DNA of 64,000 nt from Lacrimispora sphenoides JCM 1415 (GCF_900105615.1 NZ_LT630003.1:2232001-2296000), one strand, 5' to 3'; shown: positions 45,551 through 55,227, counted from the stretch's first letter. Made by a program: numbers and translations. The notes: generated by a model from the letters alone, not told the origin.

Positions 45551-46702
45551 TTATTTTTCCAGCTTTATCTGGTTGGAAACGCTTAAAACCATGCCCATTT
45601 CCATCATCAGAAAAAGAACAGAGGTACCTCCATAGCTGATAAAAGGAAGGGTGATACCGGTATTTGGGATGGTATTGGTTACAACCGCAATATTTAAGAT
45701 AACCTGTATGGCAATATGTCCCATAACACCTACAACAAGCAAAGCCCCAAACAAATCCGGTGCATTATCCGCAATGAGCATGAACCGGTAGATCATGAAA
45801 AGGAATATCAAAATTACAGAAACCGCTCCGAAAAGCCCAAGCTCTTCACAGATGATGGAAAAAATCATATCATTTTGTGCTTCCGGTACAAACCCCATCT
45901 TCTGTATGCTCTCTCCCAGCCCTCTGCCTACCAGGCCGCCGGAACCTATGGCATACAGCCCCTGAAGCACCTGATAACCTCCGGTCGAGGGATAAGCCTC
46001 CGGCTCCAGCCATACCAGGATACGGCCCAGCTGGTAATCATGAAGAATATTAAGCTTTTCCAGAACAGCAGCCATTGGTCCTGCAAAGGCCAGCGCGCCT
46101 ACGCCTGCAAGACCACAGGCAAAAAACGGCCATTTCTTTTTACATGCCACAAACAGCATGACAAAAGCGATCCCAATGATGATGATTCCGGAGCTTAAGT
46201 TATTTGCCGCTACGATTCCAGCTATGGGAAGGGTCGTCACAATAACCAGTAGAACGCCATTTCTCGTGTTAATATTCCTTCCCATCTGAACAATCAGAAC
46301 AGCAAGCATGACAATCAGAGCAATTTTTACAAATTCCGTAGGCTGAAAGGAAAGGCTTCCCACTCCCAGCCACCTTCTCTTACCATTTACTTTACGTCCA
46401 ACTAAGGATACGGTAATCATCAAGACATAAGAAAGAGCATAAGCAAACACAGCGAACTTCGCGTACCAGTGGTAATCCAGTTTGGATATCACAATCATGA
46501 TAACAAAGCCTGCCAGGGCTATCTTGGCCTGCCTCATCATGAAATAAGCGGCGTCATTGAATTTAAGCTGAGCTGCATAAGAGCTGGCGCTGTAAATCAT
46601 GACCAAACCAAAAACAGACAAAAATATAACAGTAAACAGAAGACTGTAATCATAAAAACGGCGCGGTTTGTTTTTTTTCTTCACTGGCCCTTTTTCTGCC
46701 AT
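45551..46702 (-). CDS. ftsW: Peptidoglycan polymerase/lipid II glycosyltransferase FtsW (SEDS family)
   Basis: From ATG 46702 (AGGAGG 7 bases upstream) the product has 383 residues with ten membrane helices. SEDS signatures are visible: GRKVNGKRRWLGVGSLSFQPTEFVK, NLSSGIIIIGIAF, and near the end GVMGHIAIQVILNIAVVTNTIPNTGITLPFISYGGTS. It polymerises glycan strands at the septum with a class B PBP partner. It lies downstream of murD, separated by 196 bases that contain a four-stem element. Confidence 0.94.
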   Translation of the reverse strand: MAEKGPVKKKNKPRRFYDYSLLFTVIFLSVFGLVMIYSASSYAAQLKFNDAAYFMMRQAKIALAGFVIMIVISKLDYHWYAKFAVFAYALSYVLMITVSLVGRKVNGKRRWLGVGSLSFQPTEFVKIALIVMLAVLIVQMGRNINTRNGVLLVIVTTLPIAGIVAANNLSSGIIIIGIAFVMLFVACKKKWPFFACGLAGVGALAFAGPMAAVLEKLNILHDYQLGRILVWLEPEAYPSTGGYQVLQGLYAIGSGGLVGRGLGESIQKMGFVPEAQNDMIFSIICEELGLFGAVSVILIFLFMIYRFMLIADNAPDLFGALLVVGVMGHIAIQVILNIAVVTNTIPNTGITLPFISYGGTSVLFLMMEMGMVLSVSNQIKLEK

Positions 46703-46753
46703 ATCATTCCTCCTCGCCAACTGTTGATTCATTTTTATTTATATATATCACCC

Positions 46754-46899
46754 ACCATGCATTCATCATTTGGCGGAAGGGCACCGCCAAATGATGAATA
46801 ACGGGCGTTCGCCCTATAGAAACATGTGTAAAATATTTGCTTAGTGAGCAAGCTCCCACGCAAATATTTTACACATGTTTCTGCATGGTTCATTGCTTT
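46754..46899 (-). ncRNA. Four-stem junction element, family A, copy 2 (murD-ftsW intergenic)
   Basis: P1 46754-46760 with 46883-46889 (ACCATGC/GCATGGT); P2 46761-46776 with 46784-46799, perfect 16 bp; conserved 18-nt segment 46800-46817 (15 of 18 identical to copy 1) with hairpin GGGCG-TT-CGCCC; P4 46818-46840 with 46860-46882, perfect 23 bp, with a GAGC/GCTC inner hairpin; conserved flank TCATTGCTTT 46890-46899 that touches the murD stop codon. P1, P2 and P4 sequences differ from copy 1 yet remain fully paired, and all junction spacings agree. It lies within the division operon mRNA, 50 bases before the ftsW start. Confidence 0.72.
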
Positions 46900-48242
46900 T
46901 ATAAATTTCTGACACTTTCCTTAAAGATTTCGCCGCGTTCTTCATAGCACTTAAACATCCCCCAGCTGGCGCAGGCCGGTGATAAGAGCACATGATCTCC
47001 TCTGTTGGCATAAGAAGCGCATACTTTTACTGCTTCCTGCATATCTTCTGCATACATTACATTGGTAAAACCATGTCTGGCTGCACACTCAGCGATCTTT
47101 TCCCTGGTCTGCCCCAGAAGCACCATATATTTAACCCTACCGTCAAAGGATTCAATCCACTCATCATACTGGGAGTTCTTATCATAACCTCCGGCAATGA
47201 GTAACGTTGGCCCTGGCATGGCTTTTATTGCCTGGATCGCTGCATCCGGATTGGTTCCCTTGGAATCATTGTAATATTTCACTCCGGCCTTTTCCGCAAC
47301 AAATTCAATCCGATGCTCTACCGCCTTGAATTCCCTGATCACCTGAGCGATGACCTCCATGGGAACTCCCATTTCAGCAGATATAGCAGCTGCGGCCATG
47401 ATGTTCTCATGGTTATGGCGGCCTAAGAGCTGTATCTCGCGAATGTCTGCGATCTCTGTCCTCTCCCCATCATGGTTGCGGATAATCTTATCCCCATCCA
47501 TGCAGTAGCCTTCTGCTAAAGACTGGCGGCTGCTAAAATAGACAGCCTTTGGTCTGATGGTTTTTCCAAACTCACGCAAAACAGGATCATCGTAATTTAA
47601 GATACAAAAATCCTGAGGTCTCTGGTTTGATGTTATTCGTTCCTTTACTTCTATGTAGCATTCCATTGTTTTATGACGATCCAGGTGGTCTGGCGTTATG
47701 TTCAGGATCGCGCTCACATCCGGACGGAAGTCGGTGATCGTCTCCAGCTGAAAGCTGCTGACCTCTGCTACCGTTACCGAATCCTCAGTCGTCTTTAATG
47801 CTTCCTCTGTATACGGGACCCCAATATTGCCCACTACAAACACATGGTCATAATATGCTTTCATGATTTGCCCGATAAGGGCCGTAGTGGTTGTCTTACC
47901 ATTGGTCCCAGTGATTGCCGCCAGCTTTCCTTTGGCATGGTGATAAGCCAGCTGAATTTCACTCCAGACCGGGATATCCGCCTCCTTAAGGACAGCAACA
48001 AAGGGGGCTTCTAAGGATATACCAGGGCTTATGACACATAAGCTTACCCCTGTAAGATCTTCCTTTTTAAGCTCTCCCAACAAAACTGAAATCCTTCCCT
48101 CTTCAAACTGATGAAGGAGCTCATCCTTATGAAGGGCAGCATTGCTGTCGTAAAGAATTACTTCATCACCTGTTTTAAGGATCAGGCCCACGGCGGCAAT
48201 GCCGCTTTTTCCGCTGCCGGCAACTAAAATTTTCTGATTCAT
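46899..48242 (-). CDS. murD: UDP-N-acetylmuramoylalanine-D-glutamate ligase
   Basis: A 447-residue Mur ligase: N-terminal Rossmann-like domain (ILVAGSGKSGIAAVGLI), ATP-binding loop ITGTNGKTTTTALIG (about 112-126), central HNxEN-like GRHNHENIMAAAA, and C-terminal DSKGTNPDAAIQAIKA. It adds D-glutamate to UDP-MurNAc-L-Ala in the cytoplasm. It starts 12 bases after mraY. The stop codon abuts the four-stem element. Confidence 0.96.
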   Translation of the reverse strand: MNQKILVAGSGKSGIAAVGLILKTGDEVILYDSNAALHKDELLHQFEEGRISVLLGELKKEDLTGVSLCVISPGISLEAPFVAVLKEADIPVWSEIQLAYHHAKGKLAAITGTNGKTTTTALIGQIMKAYYDHVFVVGNIGVPYTEEALKTTEDSVTVAEVSSFQLETITDFRPDVSAILNITPDHLDRHKTMECYIEVKERITSNQRPQDFCILNYDDPVLREFGKTIRPKAVYFSSRQSLAEGYCMDGDKIIRNHDGERTEIADIREIQLLGRHNHENIMAAAAISAEMGVPMEVIAQVIREFKAVEHRIEFVAEKAGVKYYNDSKGTNPDAAIQAIKAMPGPTLLIAGGYDKNSQYDEWIESFDGRVKYMVLLGQTREKIAECAARHGFTNVMYAEDMQEAVKVCASYANRGDHVLLSPACASWGMFKCYEERGEIFKESVRNL

Positions 48243-48254
48243 ATGGTTTCTCTC

Positions 48255-49223
48255 CTATAATCCAAGGTATGCAAGCATGCAAAGAACCGCAGTCACGATA
48301 GCAAATACCGCTACCACCCGTGTTTCCGACCAGCCGCTCAGTTCAAAATGGTGGTGGATGGGGGCCATCTTAAAAATCCTCTTTCCGCCTGTTCTTTTAA
48401 AATATGTCACCTGAATGATAACGGATAATACTTCGATCATATAAATAAAACCGATAATGGCAAGGAAAATAGGAATCTGCATCATAAAGGCGCTGGAAGC
48501 AACAAATCCTCCAAGTCCCAGGGAACCTGTATCCCCCATAAACACCCTGGCAGGATACACATTAAACAGCAGAAATCCCAAAAGACTTCCCACAACTGCT
48601 CCGGTAATGGGACTGATGCCGGTATTTTCCCCGATAGAAACCACGGTTAAAAAGGTCGCCACCAGAATGGTCACACTGGTGCAAAGCCCATCCAGGCCAT
48701 CGGTAAAATTCACACCATTATCAGTCCCTATTACGAGAAAAAATACCGCCGGTACGAAGAATATTCCTAAATTCAGATACAGCCCTTTTTCAAAGCCTCC
48801 GGAAAAGGGAATTAGCATTCCCGTCCCCACATCCTTTGAATGAAGCAGATAATAGGCAAAGATGCCTGTAATGATTAACTGCCCTGCCATCTTTTGAACA
48901 GGCTTAAGCCCCTCTGACCGCTTCATTACGATCTTAATGTAATCATCAAGGAACCCAACGATACCAAATCCAACTGTCACAAAAAGCACAGGAATGATCT
49001 TCGGATATTCCCTCACATAGAACAGCGACGTAATGATGATGCTGGTCAATATGATAAGTCCTCCCATGGTCGGAGTACCCTGCTTTTTCAAATGGCTTTC
49101 AGGTCCTTCCTTGCGGACCTCCTGGCCAAATTTTAATCTGTGAAGAAATGGTATTACAATGGGACACAGCATGGCGCTGATTGCAAATGCTATGATGATT
49201 GCCAGAATCGTTTCGTTAATCAT
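48255..49223 (-). CDS. mraY: Phospho-N-acetylmuramoyl-pentapeptide transferase
   Basis: The ATG at 49223 follows GAGGTGTGAC and gives 322 residues with about ten membrane helices. Catalytic motifs are visible: FGIVGFLDDYIKI (Asp-Asp), NFTDGLDGLCT and the HHH motif PIHHHFELSGWSE. It makes lipid I from UDP-MurNAc-pentapeptide and undecaprenyl phosphate. A TTG four codons upstream is less likely. Confidence 0.95.
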   Translation of the reverse strand: MINETILAIIIAFAISAMLCPIVIPFLHRLKFGQEVRKEGPESHLKKQGTPTMGGLIILTSIIITSLFYVREYPKIIPVLFVTVGFGIVGFLDDYIKIVMKRSEGLKPVQKMAGQLIITGIFAYYLLHSKDVGTGMLIPFSGGFEKGLYLNLGIFFVPAVFFLVIGTDNGVNFTDGLDGLCTSVTILVATFLTVVSIGENTGISPITGAVVGSLLGFLLFNVYPARVFMGDTGSLGLGGFVASSAFMMQIPIFLAIIGFIYMIEVLSVIIQVTYFKRTGGKRIFKMAPIHHHFELSGWSETRVVAVFAIVTAVLCMLAYLGL

Positions 49224-49298
49224 GTCACACCTCAATATTTTATGTATTTGTATTTCAAAAGTACACAGTAAGTAGTATACGTCTTTTTGCCTGAATAA

Positions 49299-51059
49299 TC
49301 AACCATAGATTCGAAACGCAGAAGCAGTTTTTTCCTCTGTTGGCTCTATTCCCAGGTATGGAAGAATATTCTTAAAAATGTCGGCAATCACCGGTGCAGC
49401 TATGGTTCCGCCGTAATAAATCCCCTCAGGTTCATCGATCGTAATGAGTGCAATCACCTGGGGATTATCCGCCGGTGCAAAGCCTATAAAGGATGAAATG
49501 TACTTTTTTAAACTTCTTGGAAGTTTTTCGGAGGTCGCTGTTTTTCCGCCCACCCGATAGCCGTCGACCTGCCCTCTTTTTCCACTTCCTTCCGCCACAA
49601 CTTGTTCCAGGATATAACGCATGGTCTCACTGGTCTGGGCAGATATGATCCCTTCGCTTACCGGATAAGTAAATTCATGGACCGAAGCTCCGTCGGTGCT
49701 TACTGACTTCACTCCAAAATGTGGTGTCACACGGTTTCCGCCATTAATTATAGCAGAAGCGGTCGTAATCAGCTGCAGCGGCGTGATCTGGAAGGACTGG
49801 CCAAATGAAACGGTTGCCAGCTCCACAAGCCCCATATTATCTTTTTTATGCATAATAGTGGATGCCTCGCCGGGAAGATCGATTCCGGTCTTTCCCTTTA
49901 AGCCGAACTGCTCAAAATACTTATAATAATTATCTACGCCAAGGCGCTGTCCTACGTCGATGAGAACAGGGTTGCAGGAATTCATCATGCCCTGGAGAAA
50001 CGTTTCCGAGCCATGGCCTCCCACTTTGTGACACCGGATTTTACGGTCCTCTACGACCCGGAAGCCCGGACATGAAAAATGGTCATCAAGCTTCACTACT
50101 CCTGCTTCCAGCCCTGCGGCTGCGGTAACGATCTTAAAGGTGGATCCTGGTTCATAGGTGTCGTTAATACAGGGATTTCTCCACATCTTGTTTAGCAGAT
50201 CCTGCTTTTCTTTGTCAGATGCCGGGACTCCGGCGTCTGCACTTAGTGTAAACGGATCATTTAAATTAAATTCAGGTGCATTTACCATTGCCATAATTTC
50301 CCCATTCTGAGGATTCATAACAATAATTGACACTCTTTTTGCGCCTTTTTTCTCCATAACCTGATAAGCTGCCTGCTCACAATAACGCTGGACATTGACA
50401 TCCAGGCTGATATGCAGATCCTGCCCAGCCACAGGCTCGATCCTATCCTCCGCCGCATTTTCTATTTCTATTCCTGCTGCGTCGGACATGGTCAGGATCT
50501 TTCCGTTAAGGCCCTTTAAATATGGTTCGTATTTTACCTCCAGGCCGATGATGCCCTGATTATCTCCTCCCGTAAAGCCAAGAACTGTGGAGGCAAGGGT
50601 ATCATAGGGATAATAACGCTTGTAATCCTCATCCACTTTTACCCCGTCTAAATGGTAGGACCGGATCATGTCTCCCATAGCCTTGTCTACATTGGTTTTA
50701 ATAATTTCCCTTGAACTGTACTTTTCTACCTTTTTCCGAACTTCCTCCTCCTGAAGACCAAGCTCCTTGGAAAGGACTGCCACAACCTCATCAGCTTTTT
50801 TGATCTGGTTATGTATGACCGATATGGTGCACACCGTCCGGTTGGTGGCAATGACGGTTCCATTGGCATCAATGATATTTCCCCTGGCGGCTTTAATGGT
50901 CCTTTCCCGTTCATGAAGGTCCAATGCCATAGCACTGTAATGTTCCGAACGAAAGATCATTAGAAAAATAAGCCGCCCCATAAGCCCTGTCATGGCAAGA
51001 AATAACAGGAAAAACAGGATGGCTATTTTTTCTCTGTGATGTGTCTTATTTGAACTCAT
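49299..51059 (-). CDS. Class B penicillin-binding protein (SpoVD/FtsI-like) with KTA instead of KTG
   Basis: From ATG 51059 (GGAG upstream) the product has 586 residues: short cytoplasmic tail, membrane helix (about 11-31), PBP dimerisation domain, then transpeptidase with SxxK in PGSTFKIV, SxN in MNSCNPVL, and a third motif GGKTATSEK where KTG is normal. It lacks C-terminal PASTA domains, unlike Bacillus SpoVD. It is the second of two tandem class B PBPs; one would be the FtsW partner for septation, the other probably sporulation-related, but which is which cannot be settled from sequence. Confidence 0.9.
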   Translation of the reverse strand: MSSNKTHHREKIAILFFLLFLAMTGLMGRLIFLMIFRSEHYSAMALDLHERERTIKAARGNIIDANGTVIATNRTVCTISVIHNQIKKADEVVAVLSKELGLQEEEVRKKVEKYSSREIIKTNVDKAMGDMIRSYHLDGVKVDEDYKRYYPYDTLASTVLGFTGGDNQGIIGLEVKYEPYLKGLNGKILTMSDAAGIEIENAAEDRIEPVAGQDLHISLDVNVQRYCEQAAYQVMEKKGAKRVSIIVMNPQNGEIMAMVNAPEFNLNDPFTLSADAGVPASDKEKQDLLNKMWRNPCINDTYEPGSTFKIVTAAAGLEAGVVKLDDHFSCPGFRVVEDRKIRCHKVGGHGSETFLQGMMNSCNPVLIDVGQRLGVDNYYKYFEQFGLKGKTGIDLPGEASTIMHKKDNMGLVELATVSFGQSFQITPLQLITTASAIINGGNRVTPHFGVKSVSTDGASVHEFTYPVSEGIISAQTSETMRYILEQVVAEGSGKRGQVDGYRVGGKTATSEKLPRSLKKYISSFIGFAPADNPQVIALITIDEPEGIYYGGTIAAPVIADIFKNILPYLGIEPTEEKTASAFRIYG

Positions 51060-51133
51060 GCACTGCTCCATCACCATTATTTCTACAGTATATGAATTTC
51101 AGGACTTTTTATGAGTTCTTAAAAAAAAGTTCC

Positions 51134-53353
51134 TTATTGGGCCGTGGTCTCTTCGGTCGGAAGTGCGGCCGGGAGATCAGAACCGTCATCCCCTTCTTCC
51201 CTGTTGACGTATTCTTCCGAAGGATTTAAATACTCATCCGGAATCGGATTTCCGTTTTCCATGGTAGGAGCCTGCCCAGTGGTCTCTTCTGCACCTGACT
51301 CTTCAGACGTATTTTCTCCCTGGGATGCGCTTTCTGTTTCACTGGTTATCCCTTCCTGCTCAGGAAGTTTTGCTGCTTCTTCCGGCAATGGAGAGGTTTC
51401 TGTGTCTGTATCCGGAAATACATTTATATAAGGAAGAATCTCCGCCATAATCTTCTGGAAAATCTGGCTGGCATAGGTACTGTGAGGCTGATCCTCCACA
51501 TGAGGCTCATCAACCACAACATAAACCAAAACCTGAGGATTGTCCGCCGGAGCGTAACCGCAGAAGGATACCACATAATTGGTCTTATCACGGGGGATCT
51601 TCTCCGCAGTACCGGTTTTACCGGCAACTTTATATCCTACCACCCTTGCAGCGCCTCCTGTTCCTCCCTCAGCATTGACGGTCTTAAACAGTGCTTCATT
51701 GATGAATTTGGTGGTTGATTCCGATACTGTTTCCCTGACAAGAACCGGTTCTACCTTTTTAATGACAGAACCCTGTTCGTTAAGGATCTGCTTCACCACA
51801 TGAGGTTCATAATAGGAACCTCCATTGATCACAGAGCTATAAGCAGCAGCCATCTGGATCATGGTCGTGCTGAAATTCTGTCCAAAGGAGTTGGTTGCAA
51901 GATCCGTAGGTCCCGCCGTATTCTGAGTATAAACAAGAGTCTTATTATCCGCTTCTCCAGGCAGATCAATTCCGGTCTTGGAGCCGAAACCGAAAATCTG
52001 CTGATACTTGTAGAACTTTTCTTTTCCCATCTGCTGAGCAATCCGCATCATGACCACGTTGCAGGATTTCATCAGGCCTTCCTCTACAGTGATAAGGCCA
52101 TGTCCATATCTGCTGACGCAGTTGATCTTATGCCCTCCCACTTCAAGGAACTTGTTGCACTCATAAGTTTCCTTTCCGGTAATCGCCCCTTCTTCCATGG
52201 CGGCAGATATGGTAAAAATCTTTTCTGTTGAGCCTGGCTCAAATCCGTCACTGATGCAGAAATTACGCCAGGTCTGGTTCCATGCCACCTGAGTCCCCAG
52301 AGACATGATCTCTTCATTCGAATAGTGCTCTGAAACGTTTGCTTCCGTTAATGGCTGGGCGTTTTTATTCTTTCTCTTGTAATCGTCCATGGCTTCCTTG
52401 ATCCCAAGCTGCCGCAGTACATCATCGGTGTACTCCGGCCTTAAGGTTCTTGGATTGTTTAAATCAAATGCCTTGTCATTTGCCATGGCAAGGACCTCGC
52501 CGTTATTGGGATCCATAACGATAACGCCTACCCGTTTGCTTCCTGTATTCTGTTCCCATTCATTAATATATTTTTCTACGATCTTCTGTATGTTGACATC
52601 CATGGTGGAAACCACGGTGCTGCCATTGGAGGCAGGCTTTATGACTCTCTCTAAGTTGGAGTCATCATTTAAGTATCCGTATTCCCTTCCGTTGATTCCC
52701 ATAAGGGTCATATTATAAAACTGCTCGATCCCACCGGTTCCATCCATGCCGTCACCGTTGGCAAAGCCAATGACATTGCAGCCCATGGAGTTATAGGGAT
52801 ACACCCTTTTGTACTCATCCTCAAACCAGATTCCCTTAATGGCCTTCCCGCCTTTTTTCAGCGCATCCGCCTGGTCTGCCTTGTACTTATCATATTTTTG
52901 TTTATCGTCATAAGTCAGCTGCTTCGCATAGCGTACATACTGCTTATCTTTCTTTTCCTGTATGAGGTTCATGATTTCCGTCCGGTCATAGCCAAAGCAT
53001 TCTGTCAGAGCCGTTACGCTGGGTTCGAGGTAAGAATCCTGGTCTGACATGATCTGTTTGGGATCCAGGATTAAGTTATATACCTTTTCACTGGTCGCCA
53101 GATAGGTTCCGTTGCGGTCCATGATGTCCCCGCGCTTAAAGGGTATGATGCGGCTGTCATATTCCTGCTGGGACAGCACGATCTGATTGTAATCTTCCTT
53201 TTTATTTGTCATCAGATTATACAGCGTCATAACTAATGCAAACAAAGCCAGCGTAATTACCAGTACAGTAATCGCCAGCTTTTCCTGCATATAACGGGGA
53301 AATACCTTACTCTTTTTATTCCTGTTTTTATTAGTGCTTCGGGATATCCTCAT
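51134..53353 (-). CDS. Class B penicillin-binding protein (FtsI/PBP2-like) with acidic C-terminal tail
   Basis: A 739-residue protein: basic N-terminus, membrane helix (about 25-48), long pedestal with dimerisation segments (RGDIMDRNGTYLATS), and a transpeptidase with SxxK in PGSTEKIF, SxN in SCNVVMMR and KTG in AGKTGTAEK. After about residue 645 follows a roughly 90-residue Glu/Thr/Ser/Pro-rich tail with no predicted fold. No PASTA domain was seen. It is encoded directly after ftsL (23-base overlap), the usual place of the division transpeptidase FtsI/PBP2B, so it is the better candidate for the FtsW partner. Confidence 0.92.
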   Translation of the reverse strand: MRISRSTNKNRNKKSKVFPRYMQEKLAITVLVITLALFALVMTLYNLMTNKKEDYNQIVLSQQEYDSRIIPFKRGDIMDRNGTYLATSEKVYNLILDPKQIMSDQDSYLEPSVTALTECFGYDRTEIMNLIQEKKDKQYVRYAKQLTYDDKQKYDKYKADQADALKKGGKAIKGIWFEDEYKRVYPYNSMGCNVIGFANGDGMDGTGGIEQFYNMTLMGINGREYGYLNDDSNLERVIKPASNGSTVVSTMDVNIQKIVEKYINEWEQNTGSKRVGVIVMDPNNGEVLAMANDKAFDLNNPRTLRPEYTDDVLRQLGIKEAMDDYKRKNKNAQPLTEANVSEHYSNEEIMSLGTQVAWNQTWRNFCISDGFEPGSTEKIFTISAAMEEGAITGKETYECNKFLEVGGHKINCVSRYGHGLITVEEGLMKSCNVVMMRIAQQMGKEKFYKYQQIFGFGSKTGIDLPGEADNKTLVYTQNTAGPTDLATNSFGQNFSTTMIQMAAAYSSVINGGSYYEPHVVKQILNEQGSVIKKVEPVLVRETVSESTTKFINEALFKTVNAEGGTGGAARVVGYKVAGKTGTAEKIPRDKTNYVVSFCGYAPADNPQVLVYVVVDEPHVEDQPHSTYASQIFQKIMAEILPYINVFPDTDTETSPLPEEAAKLPEQEGITSETESASQGENTSEESGAEETTGQAPTMENGNPIPDEYLNPSEEYVNREEGDDGSDLPAALPTEETTAQ

Positions 53354-53813
53354 TCTGTCTTACATACTCACTTTCCGTCTTATCATAGTGAAGGATCTGG
53401 TCCTTATTCGCATAGACCATACCAAGTTCCTTAGTAGCCACTTTATACACATGATCCAAATCGACAGAAGTGTTGATATTCATTTCCAATGCATTATTTT
53501 CAGTTTTCAAATGTTCCAGTTTTGCTTCTAAAAGCTCAACGCCATGAATACTGGCTGTAATAGAGGATTGCAAATGCAGATAATTCACGCACAGGCAGAG
53601 GGTGCAGACTGCGGCGATGGTCAGCATAATCACATAAGGCAAATCCATCTGCAAGGCCTTTTCACGATTTCTTCTGACCTGATGGTTAACTGATGGACGA
53701 CGGATTTCTTCTGGTGTATGAACCGGCATAGGAACCGGCATGGTTTTACGGACAGTATTCCCCTGTACGTAAGTGGAGCTCCCATAGGAACGCACATTCT
53801 TTCTTGCAGCCAC
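53331..53813 (-). CDS. FtsL-like septum formation protein
   Basis: A 160-residue bitopic protein: a disordered basic N-terminus (about 1-55), one membrane helix (YVIMLTIAAVCTLCLCVNYL), then an extracellular coiled coil (SITASIHGVELLEAKLEHLKTENNALEMNI) and short tail. Size, topology and position between rsmH and a class B PBP gene identify it as FtsL, which with FtsB/DivIC and FtsQ activates septal synthesis; sequence alone would be weak evidence. It overlaps the next gene by 23 bases. Confidence 0.82.
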   Translation of the reverse strand: MAARKNVRSYGSSTYVQGNTVRKTMPVPMPVHTPEEIRRPSVNHQVRRNREKALQMDLPYVIMLTIAAVCTLCLCVNYLHLQSSITASIHGVELLEAKLEHLKTENNALEMNINTSVDLDHVYKVATKELGMVYANKDQILHYDKTESEYVRQNEDIPKH

Positions 53814-53830
53814 TCTCTCTTCCTCCCTTT

Positions 53831-54769
53831 TTAAATTCGTTCAAATACCCGAAGCTTTGAACTCTTTGAACGTTTGTTTTCTTCAATCTCTTCTTCCGAC
53901 GGTACGATTGGTTTTCTTGTAATCACCTTGCCTTTGCTCTTTTTTCCGCAAACACAGACCGGAAAATTAGACGGGCAGATACATGGGTCTTCGTTGGTCT
54001 TAAATCTTGTTTTTACGATCCTGTCTTCCAGAGAATGAAAGGTGATAACGGATAACCGTCCGCCCGGATTCAACAGATCGATCATGGTATCAAGGGACTT
54101 CATTAAAACTTCCAGTTCCTTATTCAGTTCGATCCGTATCGCCTGAAATGTCCGTTTGGAAGGATGTCCACCCACTGCCCTTACCTTTGCAGGAATCGCC
54201 CCTTTGATGATCTCAGACAGCTCTCCTGTTGTCTCGATGGGCTTTATCTGCCTTTCCCTTACAATGTGCTTTGCAATATTTTTTGCAAACTTATCTTCTC
54301 CGTAATCCCTTATGATCCGGTATAAGTCAAATTCACTGTAGGTATTGACGATATCGGCTGCTGTCTGTTCATTCCTCTGATCCATACGCATGTCCAAAGG
54401 CGCATCTTCTTCCCTGTAGGTAAATCCTCTTGACCGTATGTCAAGCTGGTAAGAGGATACCCCAAGGTCCAGGTAAATTCCGTCCACTCGTTCGATTCCT
54501 AAATCCTTTAATACTGTCTTTATGTTTTCGTAATTGCTCCTTACGACCGTCACCTTATCTTCATAAGCCTTCAGCCGTTCTGTAGCTGCCTTAATGGCGT
54601 CTCCATCCTGATCAATTCCGATTAATCTTCCGTAAGTTCCAAGGCGCTTGCACACTTCTAAAGCATGTCCGCCTCCTCCCAGCGTTCCATCTACATAGAT
54701 TCCGTCTGGTTTTACATTCAGGCTGTCAATGGTCTCATATAGCAGCACTGACTTGTGTTCAAACATCAT
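53831..54769 (-). CDS. rsmH: 16S rRNA (cytosine(1402)-N4)-methyltransferase
   Basis: A 312-residue methyltransferase: [16 protein letters not shown]-binding [36 protein letters not shown] and the C-terminal [11 protein letters not shown] are RsmH/MraW signatures. It methylates the ribosomal P-site base C1402. Its start ATGATG overlaps the mraZ stop codon (ATGA). Confidence 0.96.
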   Translation of the reverse strand: MMFEHKSVLLYETIDSLNVKPDGIYVDGTLGGGGHALEVCKRLGTYGRLIGIDQDGDAIKAATERLKAYEDKVTVVRSNYENIKTVLKDLGIERVDGIYLDLGVSSYQLDIRSRGFTYREEDAPLDMRMDQRNEQTAADIVNTYSEFDLYRIIRDYGEDKFAKNIAKHIVRERQIKPIETTGELSEIIKGAIPAKVRAVGGHPSKRTFQAIRIELNKELEVLMKSLDTMIDLLNPGGRLSVITFHSLEDRIVKTRFKTNEDPCICPSNFPVCVCGKKSKGKVITRKPIVPSEEEIEENKRSKSSKLRVFERI

Positions 54770-55191
54770 ATACCAAGTCCTTCCATAGCTTCCGCGATTT
54801 CTTCCATATCTTCATAGGTATTGGCTGCGATCCATGCATCCTTGTTCCAGATTTCGATACGGCTTCCCACTCCTACAAGAACTGCGTCTTTTTCGATTCC
54901 CGCATGTTCCCTTAAAACTGCCGGAAGCAGAATTCTTCCCTGCTTGTCCACTTCGCAGGCGCTTGCTCCGGCCAGAAAGAATCTGGAAAACTTTCTGGCA
55001 TTGGTGTTGGTCAGCGGCAGGCTTTTTAATTTATTTTCCAGGGCAGTCCACTCATCATTATCATACACAAATAAACAGCCATCCAAACCCTTCGTAACGA
55101 CGAATTCTTCTCCCAGCTGCTCTCTGAACTTCGATGGGACTATGAGACGCCCCTTTGCATCGACTGTATGATTGTATTCACCCATGAACAT
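54766..55191 (-). CDS. mraZ: Transcriptional regulator MraZ
   Basis: From ATG 55191 the product has 141 residues, the family length, starting [24 protein letters not shown] with a second SpoVT-AbrB-like copy [18 protein letters not shown]: the duplicated DXXXR motifs that form the DNA-binding ring. MraZ represses its own division operon. Its target boxes are visible upstream at 55228-55272. The ATG seven codons earlier is less consistent with the family. Confidence 0.95.
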   Translation of the reverse strand: MFMGEYNHTVDAKGRLIVPSKFREQLGEEFVVTKGLDGCLFVYDNDEWTALENKLKSLPLTNTNARKFSRFFLAGASACEVDKQGRILLPAVLREHAGIEKDAVLVGVGSRIEIWNKDAWIAANTYEDMEEIAEAMEGLGI

Positions 55192-55227
55192 ACCAATCAC
55201 CTGCTTGTACATCGGTAGGGTTTTGGA

